A stretch of 45,664 nt of DNA. Source: Verrucomicrobiia bacterium Tous-C4TDCM (GTDB lineage: Bacteria; Verrucomicrobiota; Verrucomicrobiia; Verrucomicrobiales; Akkermansiaceae). The position numbers and the translations under genes are program-made. The stretch lies in the NCBI GenBank assembly GCA_002304315.1, contig NEUO01000009.1, positions 1 to 45,664 of the forward strand, given 5' to 3'. Numbering within the stretch: the first letter of the stretch is position 1; each line of letters opens with the position of its first letter. This document shows positions 16,116 through 24,377 of this stretch, in pieces. Below the pieces are notes generated by a model. It had not been told where the DNA came from and did no database searches. It was given only the letters and a program-made list of their open reading frames with translations.

Positions 16116-17024
16116 CTACGTAGGCGGTTGTCCGATGAAAAAGCGCCACGCCCCTTCCGTGTGTATCAGCGGGGGCATGCTATTCCTGATCACCCCTTCA
16201 GAGTCGAAGACGTAAACCTTTGCAATGAGTCGTCCGGCAAGATTTGGATCCCAGGCAGCCCCATCAAAAACGTCCAGCAGACTCGGCTGTCGGTATATAT
16301 ACCCTCCGAAGCTTTGCACAAACTGCTCTCTGGTCACATCGGGTATTTCAATTCCCGAGGCATGAGCCCCACCGCTAATGAAAAACCATTCCCGAGGATT
16401 CAGGACGGCGTCCACGGCGAGCCTGTTAAGCCGGTCAATCGCTCCTAGCAAAGAACTGTATTTATCTTCATTTGCAGTCTTTCGATTCCACGCTTCCTCG
16501 TAAGCCTCAACAACGCTAGAAGGAATCACCATTTTTTCTCCCGCCATGAAGCCGATCTTCCCGGTTAGTTGACTCGGGAAATAGCGGCCGCTTCCCGTGA
16601 AGTTCAAGAAGCGGTCTGGGTGCTGTAGAACTCCGTTTACCGCTATCTCTGGCGCTCCAAGAGAGTCAATATAATCGTGCGATTTGAGATGCCAAAAGGT
16701 CAGACTTAAGTCATAAATGATCGCCTTCTGCAGCTCAGAAGGGATTGGGAACTCAAAGGCGACTGCTACTTCGAGCCCGCCAGCAGAAAGGCTGACTAAT
16801 GGTTCTTCGGGAAGCCAAGCTCTAGCCATCGCGTCGCTCAATTTGGTGCGCCCTTCGCCCCGCAATCCTTGCCCGCCTTCGGCTTTTGCTTTGGCAACTT
16901 GAAGATGCTCGCCCGGTTTTAGGACGTCTATTTCATCAGGATCGATCTCATGTGTTACATATGCAAGAAATACACCTATCAAGATTAATGCCAAAATTGC
17001 CGTAATGTTCTTATGTTTTCTCAT
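16116..17024 (-). CDS. Membrane-anchored protein of unknown function (cassette gene 4)
   Basis: This 302-residue protein has one N-terminal helix (MRKHKNITAILALILIGVFLAYV) that may be an uncleaved anchor; the rest should lie outside the cytoplasm. I recognise no domain. Visible features: VEVAVAFEFPIPSELQKAI-like strand-rich centre, IDSLGAPEIAVNGVLQHPDRFLNFTGSGRYFP, and ISGGAHASGIEIPDVTREQFVQSFGGYIY. The start overlaps the previous stop in an ATGA, and the next gene starts 3 bases after its own stop. The base composition is clearly lower in GC than galM or the plus-strand genes beyond, which suggests acquisition by transfer. Confidence 0.75.
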   Translation of the reverse strand: MRKHKNITAILALILIGVFLAYVTHEIDPDEIDVLKPGEHLQVAKAKAEGGQGLRGEGRTKLSDAMARAWLPEEPLVSLSAGGLEVAVAFEFPIPSELQKAIIYDLSLTFWHLKSHDYIDSLGAPEIAVNGVLQHPDRFLNFTGSGRYFPSQLTGKIGFMAGEKMVIPSSVVEAYEEAWNRKTANEDKYSSLLGAIDRLNRLAVDAVLNPREWFFISGGAHASGIEIPDVTREQFVQSFGGYIYRQPSLLDVFDGAAWDPNLAGRLIAKVYVFDSEGVIRNSMPPLIHTEGAWRFFIGQPPT

Positions 17025-18211
17025 GGCGTAGCACCCGGTTCAAGTCTTGGTTTATCGTTAGGAAGTGCAGGTCGAACTTCAAGGTATCGCCCTGCAAAAA
17101 TTCCCTCGTACATGATAGGCCAGGTTAGATTCGTCCCGTCTTGCCTTGTGGGGTTACCGTCAAGTTGAAGCGCCCAAATGAAAGGTTTTACATCCGCCTC
17201 AACGTGTGGGAGAGGATTCAGATTCGCTGGAAATGGAGCCGCTTTGTCCGCCGATCCAGCACTAACGCCGCTTTCAAGCAGCACCCCGCGCTCGTCTAAG
17301 CAAACTTGGTGGCCGTGCCCGCCGGGCGTTGCGTACGAACGTTGTTCAAAATAGCCGTCGGGGTGGAAACGAGTATTAATTTCTTTGGGGACTCCGTAAA
17401 AGTATGGGTTGAAATTTTGATCCGGGCGCGGAAGGTACCCATCAGATTCAGGGATTGTCTCAATGCGATTGAACACTGGAGGCAGCTCTTGAAGCCAAGC
17501 GGTATCCGCTTTTTCTGCATTATACCAGTCATCAAAACTTTGCTCAGTCGAGCGTGTAATCACATTCAGATACAGGGATTCGATCACGTCGTTCCCGCCA
17601 TTTGCCAAGACTTCGATTAAATAGACTGTGATGTCGTCATCAGGTGGCTCGCCGACCCAGTTCAGATCGTGGTTTACGACCTGACCATTACTTCTCCAAT
17701 CCAAATTATCCTCGTAGAGTTCCCGAAGATTAGGGTCATCAGCGCCCGCGAGATAATCAATTAGGTCAATCCACTGGTCTTGCCATACGTGTGCAACGCA
17801 CTTGCGCCGATTCCCGAAGAATCCTTCTTTATTCTGCCGGGTTTCGAGGTTTCTCAGGTGAGTTTTGTCCGGGCCTGCTTCATCATGTGGATAGGTCTTA
17901 AACTCTACCGGGAGGAGGAGAGCCAGCGTTAGAGCTGAGGAACTGGGCTTTCGAATTTTCGCCACGGCCATTCCGGTATCCATCATCTCAAGGATATCGA
18001 CTTCCTCCGGTGCCGGAGTGCCCACGAGCGAGTTCAAGGGATACCACTCGCCATTTGCCCTGATCCGGTTGTTGGCTTTGTCGAGCGCCCAGCCTTGTTG
18101 GGTCACGGCGTCGATCCGGACTTTGCCGGTCCCGCCATCTGCCTTCCGAAACGCGGCTCCGTTTTCTGATATGAAAACTCCGTTTGTTCCCGCTACGAGA
18201 TTCCATTTCAT
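17021..18211 (-). CDS. Unknown protein with a composition break; possible effector tip (cassette gene 3)
   Basis: The 396-residue product has no signal peptide. Residues 1-80 or so (WNLVAGTNGVFISENGAAFR ... NRIRANGEWYPLNSL ... VDILEMMDTGMAVAKI) are encoded by DNA as GC-rich as the upstream gene; beyond about 17,950 the DNA becomes visibly less GC-rich and the protein changes character (EFKTYPHDEAGPDKTHLRNL ... RRKCVAHVWQDQWIDLI). Near the C-terminus lies RSYATPGGHGHQVCLDERG then SGVSAGSADKAAP, a His- and Asp-containing motif that looks catalytic. I do not recognise the family. The start overlaps the preceding stop (ATGA) with no ribosome binding site, so translation must be coupled, or the two frames were once one protein. 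Confidence 0.75.
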   Translation of the reverse strand: MKWNLVAGTNGVFISENGAAFRKADGGTGKVRIDAVTQQGWALDKANNRIRANGEWYPLNSLVGTPAPEEVDILEMMDTGMAVAKIRKPSSSALTLALLLPVEFKTYPHDEAGPDKTHLRNLETRQNKEGFFGNRRKCVAHVWQDQWIDLIDYLAGADDPNLRELYEDNLDWRSNGQVVNHDLNWVGEPPDDDITVYLIEVLANGGNDVIESLYLNVITRSTEQSFDDWYNAEKADTAWLQELPPVFNRIETIPESDGYLPRPDQNFNPYFYGVPKEINTRFHPDGYFEQRSYATPGGHGHQVCLDERGVLLESGVSAGSADKAAPFPANLNPLPHVEADVKPFIWALQLDGNPTRQDGTNLTWPIMYEGIFAGRYLEVRPALPNDKPRLEPGATP

Positions 18212-19467
18212 GGGCAGGGCGTTGCAACAAGCTGTTGCTCGATGATCGTCGCCGAATGGACCATGGATTCCTCGGGTAGCTGGGCCCGGCTTTCGAATCC
18301 ACCGGTAGATGGATTCTTGCGCCAGTAACCCCTCTCGGCGACCACGTTGACGCTTTTCTCGATCCGGGCTTCGGAAGAACCTGGATCACCGTCGCCCGGT
18401 AAAGGTGTTCCGTCCGGCGAATAACGCATGGTGAAAGGTTGTCCTTCTCCCAGCCAGTTACGACCGATGGTTACTCCGTCCCGGTTGTCGCGAATGTCGT
18501 CGTGATAGCTCGTTGGGCAGGTCCAAGGTGAGAAGGTTGCGGCCACTGGATCCCACAGAGAATCAGCGTGTCCGTTGCTGCCGACAGGGAAATGGAATCC
18601 TGGCACTTTTCCTTCGACCACTACCGGCCCGAATCCGGCGAACTCCCCTTCTGGCGGGGAGTTGCCCGGGAGAAACAGATGAACAGCCTGATGGCGGTCG
18701 ATAACGATTCTACCGGTGGTCTCAGACGCCTCGATCCGGCTGAGAAGCATCGTGCCATCCTCGTAAAGGTCGTCAAGGTGCAGCTCCTCGGGATCCTCCA
18801 CTGCAAGTTCGATCACGGCGAAGCGCGGATGGGGGCCGGGCCTCCAGTTGATCACGATGTCGGTGCGGTCCGCGTCGATATCATTCTCCGCGTTGTCTCC
18901 GTCGAAATTGGTGAGAGTGGCGTTCGGATGGGCCTGAACGCCACCCTCAAACGCTTGCAGGTTGGTCATGCCGCTTTCGCCGAACTGCAAGCTGCCGATG
19001 GCAGGATCATTCGGGTCGAGACCGTGGGCGACCGCCCAGCCGTCTGGAATTCCCGTGTCAGACGTGGAAAACTTCAGGGGATGGGATTGCGGCGTTCCGG
19101 CCACTTCTTCTTCGTTCGAACGACCGTCGCCGTCGGTGTCCCAATTTTCCAGGGTGACGCCGGGAGGACAGGATTCGTCCGTGTAATGCAGCCGGTAGAA
19201 GCCGCGCGCGCCCGTCCCGTCCACCTCGTAGCTTACCTCAACTCCAGTCCCGCTGTCGATAACCGGCATCCAGTGCCATTCGACGAGGGGATCGCTGCCG
19301 ATCGAGATCTGAAGGAAGTAGGTCCGGCCGGGATGACCCTCCCAGCACAGGTATTTGTCGTTCGGGGGCACGATGAGGAGTTCGGAGCCTTGGTCGATGC
19401 CGGGCTGCTGCGCAGAGAGCGGCGGGACCGGGGCGAGCAGGAGCGCGCAAAGCAGGAGATTTTTCAT
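18208..19467 (-). CDS. Secreted protein with DxDxDG calcium-binding-type repeat (cassette gene 2)
   Basis: The 419-residue protein has a cleavable signal peptide (MKNLLLCALLLAPVPPLSAQ). Residues about 110-165 carry a thrombospondin type 3-like segment (WDTDGDGRSNEEEVAGT ... SDTGIPDGWAVAHGLDPND), common in secreted and surface proteins of this group. The remainder (DADRTDIVINWRPGP, VHLFLPGNSPPEGEF, MRYSPDGTPLPGDGDPGSSE) is not a family I can name. I chose the ATG at 19467 because it begins the signal peptide; longer versions would bury it. The stop overlaps the next start by 4 bases, and the start is 19 bases after the stop of gene 1. It probably forms the exported backbone of the cassette. 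Confidence 0.8.
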   Translation of the reverse strand: MKNLLLCALLLAPVPPLSAQQPGIDQGSELLIVPPNDKYLCWEGHPGRTYFLQISIGSDPLVEWHWMPVIDSGTGVEVSYEVDGTGARGFYRLHYTDESCPPGVTLENWDTDGDGRSNEEEVAGTPQSHPLKFSTSDTGIPDGWAVAHGLDPNDPAIGSLQFGESGMTNLQAFEGGVQAHPNATLTNFDGDNAENDIDADRTDIVINWRPGPHPRFAVIELAVEDPEELHLDDLYEDGTMLLSRIEASETTGRIVIDRHQAVHLFLPGNSPPEGEFAGFGPVVVEGKVPGFHFPVGSNGHADSLWDPVAATFSPWTCPTSYHDDIRDNRDGVTIGRNWLGEGQPFTMRYSPDGTPLPGDGDPGSSEARIEKSVNVVAERGYWRKNPSTGGFESRAQLPEESMVHSATIIEQQLVATPCP

Positions 19468-19486
19468 CGGGATGATGTTCGGGTGC

Positions 19487-20329
19487 TTAGCGTGCATTTT
19501 CGGCGGGGACCGTTTCCATGAGGTAGCGGCTGCCACGGTGCGGACGAATCCAGAAAGTCTCGTCGCGGGGAGGGACCGGGTTGGCACTTTCCCAAGCCGT
19601 ACGGGCCTTTCGATGGCGTTCGAGATCGGCTTGGAAGATTTCCAGGCGAGTCTCCTCGTTTACGAGAAGTTCCTTGATCAGGTGGATCGGTGTGGTCCCG
19701 AGCAGATTTTCGGGGTCACCCTTCAGCAAGCGAATTGAGCCGTTAGCCACTTCTGAATGGTCGGGGAATGCACGCAACCCGAGATTTCGCGTGCGTTTCG
19801 TGTCGACCATGGAATGGAGCAACATCAGATCGTAGTTTTCGCCATTCCGGACGAAGCGGCCGATTCCGGCGAGCAAGCCAAGATCAAAGCCGCAGACGGC
19901 TTCGTAGGGGGCGCGAGTGTCCGGATGCTGCCAGCGGACGATGCTGACACGATGATCGTAGACCGTGGCACCGAGTTGGATCGAGTGCCGCCGCCGGTAG
20001 ATTTCCCGAGCAAGGTCATCCGCGGTGCGTTCGCGGATGACCTGCGGCCGAGGCTCAGGTGGACTTGGGATGTCGGGAAGTGTGGATGGCTCGCCCCGGA
20101 GAATCGTCAGGGTTTTGCCGTTGCCGGAAGGAACCGTGGTCGCTGCGTCGATCCGGATCGCGGGGACCTGCTTCGGTGGCACAGGAGCCGGAGGAACAAA
20201 TTCCGCGACGGCGAGAGATCCAGGTATGGTGGCCCGGTCTGCGGTCGCTGGGGCTGGATCCTGGCTTCGAAGTTGTAACGGGAAGAAAACCGCAAGGTAG
20301 GCGGCGAAACAATGGAGCCCAGTTTTCAT
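19487..20329 (-). CDS. Secreted protein of unknown function (cassette gene 1)
   Basis: This 280-residue protein begins with a signal peptide (MKTGLHCFAAYLAVFFPLQLRSQ), followed by a proline-rich linker (FVPPAPVPPKQVPAI; PDIPSPPEPRPQ) and a globular part from about 95 (REIYRRRHSIQLGATVYDHRVS ... LLHSMVDTKRTRNLGLRAFPD). I recognise no family. It is the first gene of the five-gene minus-strand cassette, so the promoter should lie in the 20330-20683 gap. I took the ATG at 20329 because upstream in-frame residues are not signal-like. Confidence 0.75.
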   Translation of the reverse strand: MKTGLHCFAAYLAVFFPLQLRSQDPAPATADRATIPGSLAVAEFVPPAPVPPKQVPAIRIDAATTVPSGNGKTLTILRGEPSTLPDIPSPPEPRPQVIRERTADDLAREIYRRRHSIQLGATVYDHRVSIVRWQHPDTRAPYEAVCGFDLGLLAGIGRFVRNGENYDLMLLHSMVDTKRTRNLGLRAFPDHSEVANGSIRLLKGDPENLLGTTPIHLIKELLVNEETRLEIFQADLERHRKARTAWESANPVPPRDETFWIRPHRGSRYLMETVPAENAR

Positions 20330-20683
20330 GTGAGGAAGTCGTTCAAGGTAGCCTTCCTGGTGGACGGGGAGTGAATAAGCCGCAACTGAACGGCCGCAAC
20401 GGCCTTTGGCCACTCCCGAAGGAACGACTTGGACATACGCCGCCGCCTCCCCGGCCGTTTGGCCTGGTTGGCGGCATCATTGCGGTCGATGCCAACCGTC
20501 AGTTGAGAGGCTACTCACACCTCGTCCTCGGCAAAACGAACCAGGTTATGAAGACGAGGATCGCCGAGTCGAGGGGAAACGCAGCGGGCCTTGAAATCTC
20601 CGAGCTGCCCTGAGATCCGCGTCGGGCGGGGTCGGGCAAGATTTCCTTGTTTCGATCCGTTGGGGGAGGAGAAACAAGGCCCC
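20330..20683. other. Divergent intergenic region, 354 bases
   Basis: The gap separates the minus-strand cassette from the plus-strand GAF gene and must contain both promoters. I see a small GC-rich inverted element (GGCCGCAACGGCC near 20391-20403) but no convincing gene, terminator or promoter pair. A good ribosome binding site (GGGGGAGGAG, 20661-20670) precedes the GAF start. Confidence 0.5.
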
Positions 20684-21127
20684 ATGAAACTCACAATCGA
20701 TACCGCGGCGGATGCCGCCACCTGGCTGACCGGCGTGCTGGCGGAATTTTCCTGCCAAACCGGGACTTTGCACCGCGCAGACGGGGAGTTCCTCGACCTC
20801 GTCGCCCACGTCGGGGTGCCGGAAATGCTGATCCCGAAGATCTCGCGGATTCCCTTCGGCAAGGGGATCGCCGGTGCCGCAGCCGAGCGCCGCGAGCCGG
20901 TGGAGCTTTGCAATCTCCAGCAGGACCTCGGCGGCGTGGCCCGGCCGGACGCGCGGCAGACCCAGGTCTCCGGCTCGCTGGCGGTGCCGGTTTTCTCGCC
21001 GGATGGAGCGAAGGTGCTGGGCACGCTGGGCATCGGGATGATGGCACCGCATGATTTCACCGACGACGAGAAGGCGCGGCTCGCGGGGATTGCGGCGGAA
21101 GTGGGTCGTCACTGGGCCGCAAATTGA
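20684..21127 (+). CDS. GAF-domain protein
   Basis: A 147-residue protein made of a single GAF domain: the family's sensor fold for small molecules or redox signals. Seen: LIPKISRIPFGKGIAGAAAERREPVEL and VSGSLAVPVFSPDGAKVLGTLGIG, followed by FTDDEKARLAGIAAEVG, the usual C-terminal GAF helix. It resembles the size of free methionine-(R)-sulfoxide reductase, but the three Cys pattern of that enzyme is not present (only Cys near 26 and 68), so I would not call it that. The ATG at 20684 follows a strong GGGGGAGGAG ribosome binding site by 13 bases. Confidence 0.82.
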   Translation: MKLTIDTAADAATWLTGVLAEFSCQTGTLHRADGEFLDLVAHVGVPEMLIPKISRIPFGKGIAGAAAERREPVELCNLQQDLGGVARPDARQTQVSGSLAVPVFSPDGAKVLGTLGIGMMAPHDFTDDEKARLAGIAAEVGRHWAAN

Positions 21128-21174
21128 AGCCCGTGCAGCCCCGGTCATTGACCCGCGGGCCAATGGATCGTTAG

Positions 21175-21675
21175 ATGGCGGCCATGACACCCGTCGAGGC
21201 AGCGAAGAAGATACTCGACACGATGCTCGGGCACCTCGGCTTCCACCCGGAAATCGAGATCCACGACAGCGAGGAAGAGCCGTGCCTGCAGATTCTGACC
21301 ACGCGCAGCGAGTTGCTGATCGGCAAGGACGGCGAGCGGCTCGATGATCTCCAGTATCTGGTCAACCGCGTGCTGCGGAAGCATTTCCCGAAAGCTCCGC
21401 GCGTCCGTATCGACTGCGAGCATTACCGCGCCATCCAGGAGGACAAGCTGTCCGCCGAGGTCCGCGCTGCGGCAGACGGCGTGAAAGCGACCGGCAAGCC
21501 CTTCAAGATGCGCCCGCTCAACGCCTACTACCGCCGGCTGGTCCACAATGCTCTGATCGATGATCCGGACGTGGAAAGCGTTTCACCCGGCGGCGACGAC
21601 CGTCTGAAGAGGATCCTGATCCGCACCCGTGGATCGTCCGCCTCCGCCGACAGCCCGAGCGCCAGCGCCGAATGA
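21175..21675 (+). CDS. Jag/KhpB-like KH-R3H RNA-binding protein
   Basis: The 166-residue protein contains a Jag-type KH domain (residues about 10-80, with IGKDGER as the GxxG loop and LDDLQYLVNRVLRKHFP) and an R3H domain (about 95-155; RPLNAYYRRLVHNALIDDP contains the R-x3-H motif, and DDRLKRILI the closing strand). Such proteins bind single-stranded RNA and, in other bacteria, affect cell-envelope growth. No yidC or rnpA lies nearby, unlike the usual jag context. ATG codons at 21175 and 21184 are both possible. Its stop overlaps the start of the next gene (ATGA). Confidence 0.86.
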   Translation: MAAMTPVEAAKKILDTMLGHLGFHPEIEIHDSEEEPCLQILTTRSELLIGKDGERLDDLQYLVNRVLRKHFPKAPRVRIDCEHYRAIQEDKLSAEVRAAADGVKATGKPFKMRPLNAYYRRLVHNALIDDPDVESVSPGGDDRLKRILIRTRGSSASADSPSASAE

Positions 21676-22139
21676 AAAAATTCCTTTTCGACTGCGGCAC
21701 GCACGATCCGCTGGCGTCCTCGGGACTGCTGGTGCTGCGGCTGGGTGCCGGCCTGATGATGATGTTTGGCCACGGCATCCCGAAGTGGCAGAAATACTCC
21801 GAGATGGTCGGGGAATGGAACACCGTGCCGGCGATCTGGCCGCTGTCCTACATGACGGCCCCGATGAGCCTGATGGCGGCGATTGCCGCGGAGGTGTTCG
21901 CGTCCGCATTGATCGCGCTGGGGCTGATGACCCGGCTCGCGGCCTTCGTGCTCGGCTTCGCGATGTGCGTCGCCGCCTTTCAGTTCCACGGGGCGAGCGA
22001 TTGGTTCCTGCCGGCCCCGGGCGCGAAAGAGCCGGCACTGACTTACCTGCTGTTCTGCTTTGTCCTGATCGTCACCGGAGCCGGGCAGTGGTCGCTCGAT
22101 GCCGGGTTCGCCCACGACAAGCGCCGACGCCGCCGCTGA
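21672..22139 (+). CDS. DoxX-family membrane protein
   Basis: A 155-residue polytopic protein with about four helices. The family features are GLLVLRLGAGLMMMFGHGIPKW near the N-terminus, LMAAIAAEVFASALIALGLMTRLAAFVLG, and FHGASDWFLPAPGAKEPALTYLLFC. DoxX-type proteins are often linked to thiosulfate or redox chemistry, but most, as here, have no defined function. A highly basic tail (HDKRRRRR) ends the protein. The start overlaps the R3H gene by 4 bases and the thioesterase starts 3 bases after the stop, so these are one operon. Confidence 0.88.
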   Translation: MKKFLFDCGTHDPLASSGLLVLRLGAGLMMMFGHGIPKWQKYSEMVGEWNTVPAIWPLSYMTAPMSLMAAIAAEVFASALIALGLMTRLAAFVLGFAMCVAAFQFHGASDWFLPAPGAKEPALTYLLFCFVLIVTGAGQWSLDAGFAHDKRRRRR

Positions 22140-22142
22140 GCC

Positions 22143-22490
22143 ATGGAAACGCACCGACTCGTTCTGCCGGAAGACCTGAATCATTTCGGGGCGCTGTTCG
22201 GCGGGCGCTTGTTGGCATGGGTTGATGAAGCGTGCTGGATCGCCGCCTCGCTCGACTTCCCGCATTGCCAGTTCGTGACCATCGGCATGGACAAGGTGGA
22301 GTTCCGCCACTCGGTGCGGCAGGGGACCATCCTTAACATCCGCTGCGAGCGGGAGAAGGAAGGCCGGACCTCGGTGAGCTACCGGGTTGAGGTCTTCGAC
22401 CGCCGGAATCCGGAAGCGCCCGCGATTTTCTCGACGGCGATCACTTACGTCAGCGTCGATGACACGGGGCGGAAGCGGGCGATTCGTTAG
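22143..22490 (+). CDS. Acyl-CoA thioesterase (hotdog fold)
   Basis: The 115-residue product is a single hotdog domain of the YciA/BFIT type: LVLPEDLNHFGALFGGRLLAWVDE contains the conserved N-x3-G-x2-FGG pattern with the downstream Asp, and VDKVEFRHSVRQG-like residues (MDKVEFRHSVRQGTIL) form the second strand pair. It would hydrolyse acyl-CoA thioesters in the cytoplasm. Chain preference cannot be read from sequence. It follows the DoxX gene by 3 bases. Confidence 0.88.
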   Translation: METHRLVLPEDLNHFGALFGGRLLAWVDEACWIAASLDFPHCQFVTIGMDKVEFRHSVRQGTILNIRCEREKEGRTSVSYRVEVFDRRNPEAPAIFSTAITYVSVDDTGRKRAIR

Positions 22491-22528
22491 ATGAAATTCC
22501 AGGCAGAGTGGCCCCGACTTTCTTTGAG

Positions 22529-22774
22529 ATGAACTGCCCGCATTGCCATCGTCTTCTCTACAGCCGCCAGCATCCGCGCTGCGGACATTGCGGGGGGCTG
22601 CTGCCGGAGGAGATGCGGCTGGCACCTCACGAGATCGATGAGATCAAGGCGGAGATCCGCGAGATCGATGCTCGGCGGGCCAAGGCGAAAGAGAAGGACG
22701 AGGAAGAGCGCGAGGCTGCCCGGCGGCGGAACGACAGTGCGGGCGGCGGAACGGGTGGGGGAGTATTCGGCTGA
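22529..22774 (+). CDS. Small zinc-ribbon protein
   Basis: An 81-residue product begins MNCPHCHRLLYSRQHPRCG and continues HCGGLLP, two CxxC pairs that make a zinc ribbon. A charged helix (IDEIKAEIREIDARRAKAKEK) and a Gly-rich end (GGGTGGGVFG) follow. Function is unknown; such proteins are often small regulators or scaffold factors. A GTG at 22508 would add seven residues. It lies 38 bases after the thioesterase and before the FAD dehydrogenase, in the same direction. Confidence 0.7.
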   Translation: MNCPHCHRLLYSRQHPRCGHCGGLLPEEMRLAPHEIDEIKAEIREIDARRAKAKEKDEEEREAARRRNDSAGGGTGGGVFG

Positions 22775-22820
22775 GCCCGGACTTGCCCCGCGCCGGTCCC
22801 CCTGCCATCACGCGTGACCG

Positions 22821-24377
22821 ATGATCGAAACGATCGACCTGATCCTGCCCCTCGAAGCCTCCGGGGATGAGGCGGCGTGGAAGGATGCCGCGGCGAAGAA
22901 GCTCGGGCTCGCGCCATCGCGGGTGACGGGCGTGCGGCTGTTGAAGCATTCGCTCGATGCCCGTCAGCGGGCGGTGAAGGTCCAGCTCCGGCTCGAGGTG
23001 GCGGTGGACGAGCCCTTGCCGGCGGAAGTCACGCCGGTCTGGTCCGCGCCGGCCCTGCCGCGCGATGCGAAGACGGTGGTGATCGTCGGCTGCGGCCCGG
23101 CGGGGATGTTCGCGGCGCTGCGATGCCTGGAACGCGGGCTCAAGCCGATCGTGCTGGAGCGCGGCAAGGATGCCTCCGCCCGCCGCTTCGACCTCGCGCC
23201 GATCCTGCGGCAGGGGACGGTGATCGAGGATTCGAATTACTGCTTCGGCGAAGGTGGTGCGGGGACTTTCTCCGACGGCAAGCTCTACACCCGGGCCACC
23301 AAGCGCGGTCCGGTCGCACGGGTCTATGAGATCCTGGTCGCCCACGGCGCGCCGACGGCGATTCTAACAGACGCGCATCCGCACATCGGATCGAACCTGC
23401 TGCCGAACGTGGTCAAGGCGATGCGCGCGTCGATCCTCGAAGGCGGTGGTGAGGTGCGGTTCCAGACCAAGGTGGTGGATTTCATCACGAGCGGCGACCG
23501 GCTGCGCGGCGTGGTCACCGCGGCGGGCGAGGAAATCATCGGTGATGCCGTGATTCTGGCGACCGGTCACAGCGCGCGGGACATCTACCGCTTGCTGGCA
23601 GCGAAGGGGATTTTGTTAGAGCGCAAGCCCTTCGCGGTCGGCGTGCGGATCGAGCACCCGCAGCCGTTCATCGATGCCGAACAGTATCACCTCCGCCAGG
23701 ACGAGCCGCGGCCCGACCTGCTCCCGGCGGCGAGATATGCGGTGGCGACCAAGATCGACGACCGTGGCGTGCATTCGTTCTGCATGTGCCCCGGAGGTTT
23801 CATCGTGCCGGCCTCGACCGAGAACGACGAGGTGGTGGTCAACGGCATGAGCCTGGCCCGCCGCGACTCGCCGTTCGCGAATTCGGGGTTGGTGGTGACG
23901 GTCGAGCCGGAGGACACGGATTCCTTTGCCAAGGAGCATGGCGTGCTGTCGGGCATCGCGTATCAGAAGGCGCTGGAGGTCGCGGCAAAGCAGGCCGGCG
24001 GCGGCGGGCAGGTCGCGCCGGGGCAGCGGGTGGCGGATTTTTTGGTGGGGAAGGTTTCGGCCGATCTGCCGAAGACGAGCTACTTTCCCGGCGGCAAGTC
24101 GGCGCCGCTGCATGAGATTTTGCCGTCGGGGATCGTGCGGAGGATGCAGACCGGCTTGCGCTTGTTCGACCGGAAGATCCGCGGTTATGCCGGCAAGGAG
24201 GCGCTGCTGTTAGGGTTCGAGACGCGGACCAGTTCGCCGGTGCGGATCCCGCGGCGCGACGATACGCTGGAGCATCCGGCGATGAAGGGGCTGTATCCGT
24301 GCGGGGAAGGCGCGGGATTCGCCGGGGGAATCGTCAGTGCGGCGCTGGACGGGATGCGGGTGGCGGAGGTGTTGTAG
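22821..24377 (+). CDS. FAD-dependent dehydrogenase (COG2509 type)
   Basis: The 518-residue flavoprotein has an N-terminal domain of about 80 residues (SRVTGVRLLKHSLDARQRAVK) followed by the FAD-binding Rossmann motif VVIVGCGPAGMFAALRC (about 88-104). Other family marks: YCFGEGGAGTFSDGKLYTR, GDAVILATGHSARDIYRLL, VHSFCMCPGGFIVPAS and, at the C-terminus, LYPCGEGAGFAGGIVSAALDGM. This matches the uncharacterised FAD-dependent dehydrogenases of COG2509. The substrate is not known. The stop codon (TAG, 24375-24377) lies at the edge of a REP-like repeat. Confidence 0.9.
   Translation: MIETIDLILPLEASGDEAAWKDAAAKKLGLAPSRVTGVRLLKHSLDARQRAVKVQLRLEVAVDEPLPAEVTPVWSAPALPRDAKTVVIVGCGPAGMFAALRCLERGLKPIVLERGKDASARRFDLAPILRQGTVIEDSNYCFGEGGAGTFSDGKLYTRATKRGPVARVYEILVAHGAPTAILTDAHPHIGSNLLPNVVKAMRASILEGGGEVRFQTKVVDFITSGDRLRGVVTAAGEEIIGDAVILATGHSARDIYRLLAAKGILLERKPFAVGVRIEHPQPFIDAEQYHLRQDEPRPDLLPAARYAVATKIDDRGVHSFCMCPGGFIVPASTENDEVVVNGMSLARRDSPFANSGLVVTVEPEDTDSFAKEHGVLSGIAYQKALEVAAKQAGGGGQVAPGQRVADFLVGKVSADLPKTSYFPGGKSAPLHEILPSGIVRRMQTGLRLFDRKIRGYAGKEALLLGFETRTSSPVRIPRRDDTLEHPAMKGLYPCGEGAGFAGGIVSAALDGMRVAEVL

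Noticed and set aside
20684-21127. Free methionine-(R)-sulfoxide reductase
   Set aside because: Size and GAF fold fit, but the required Cys residues are not at the expected places.
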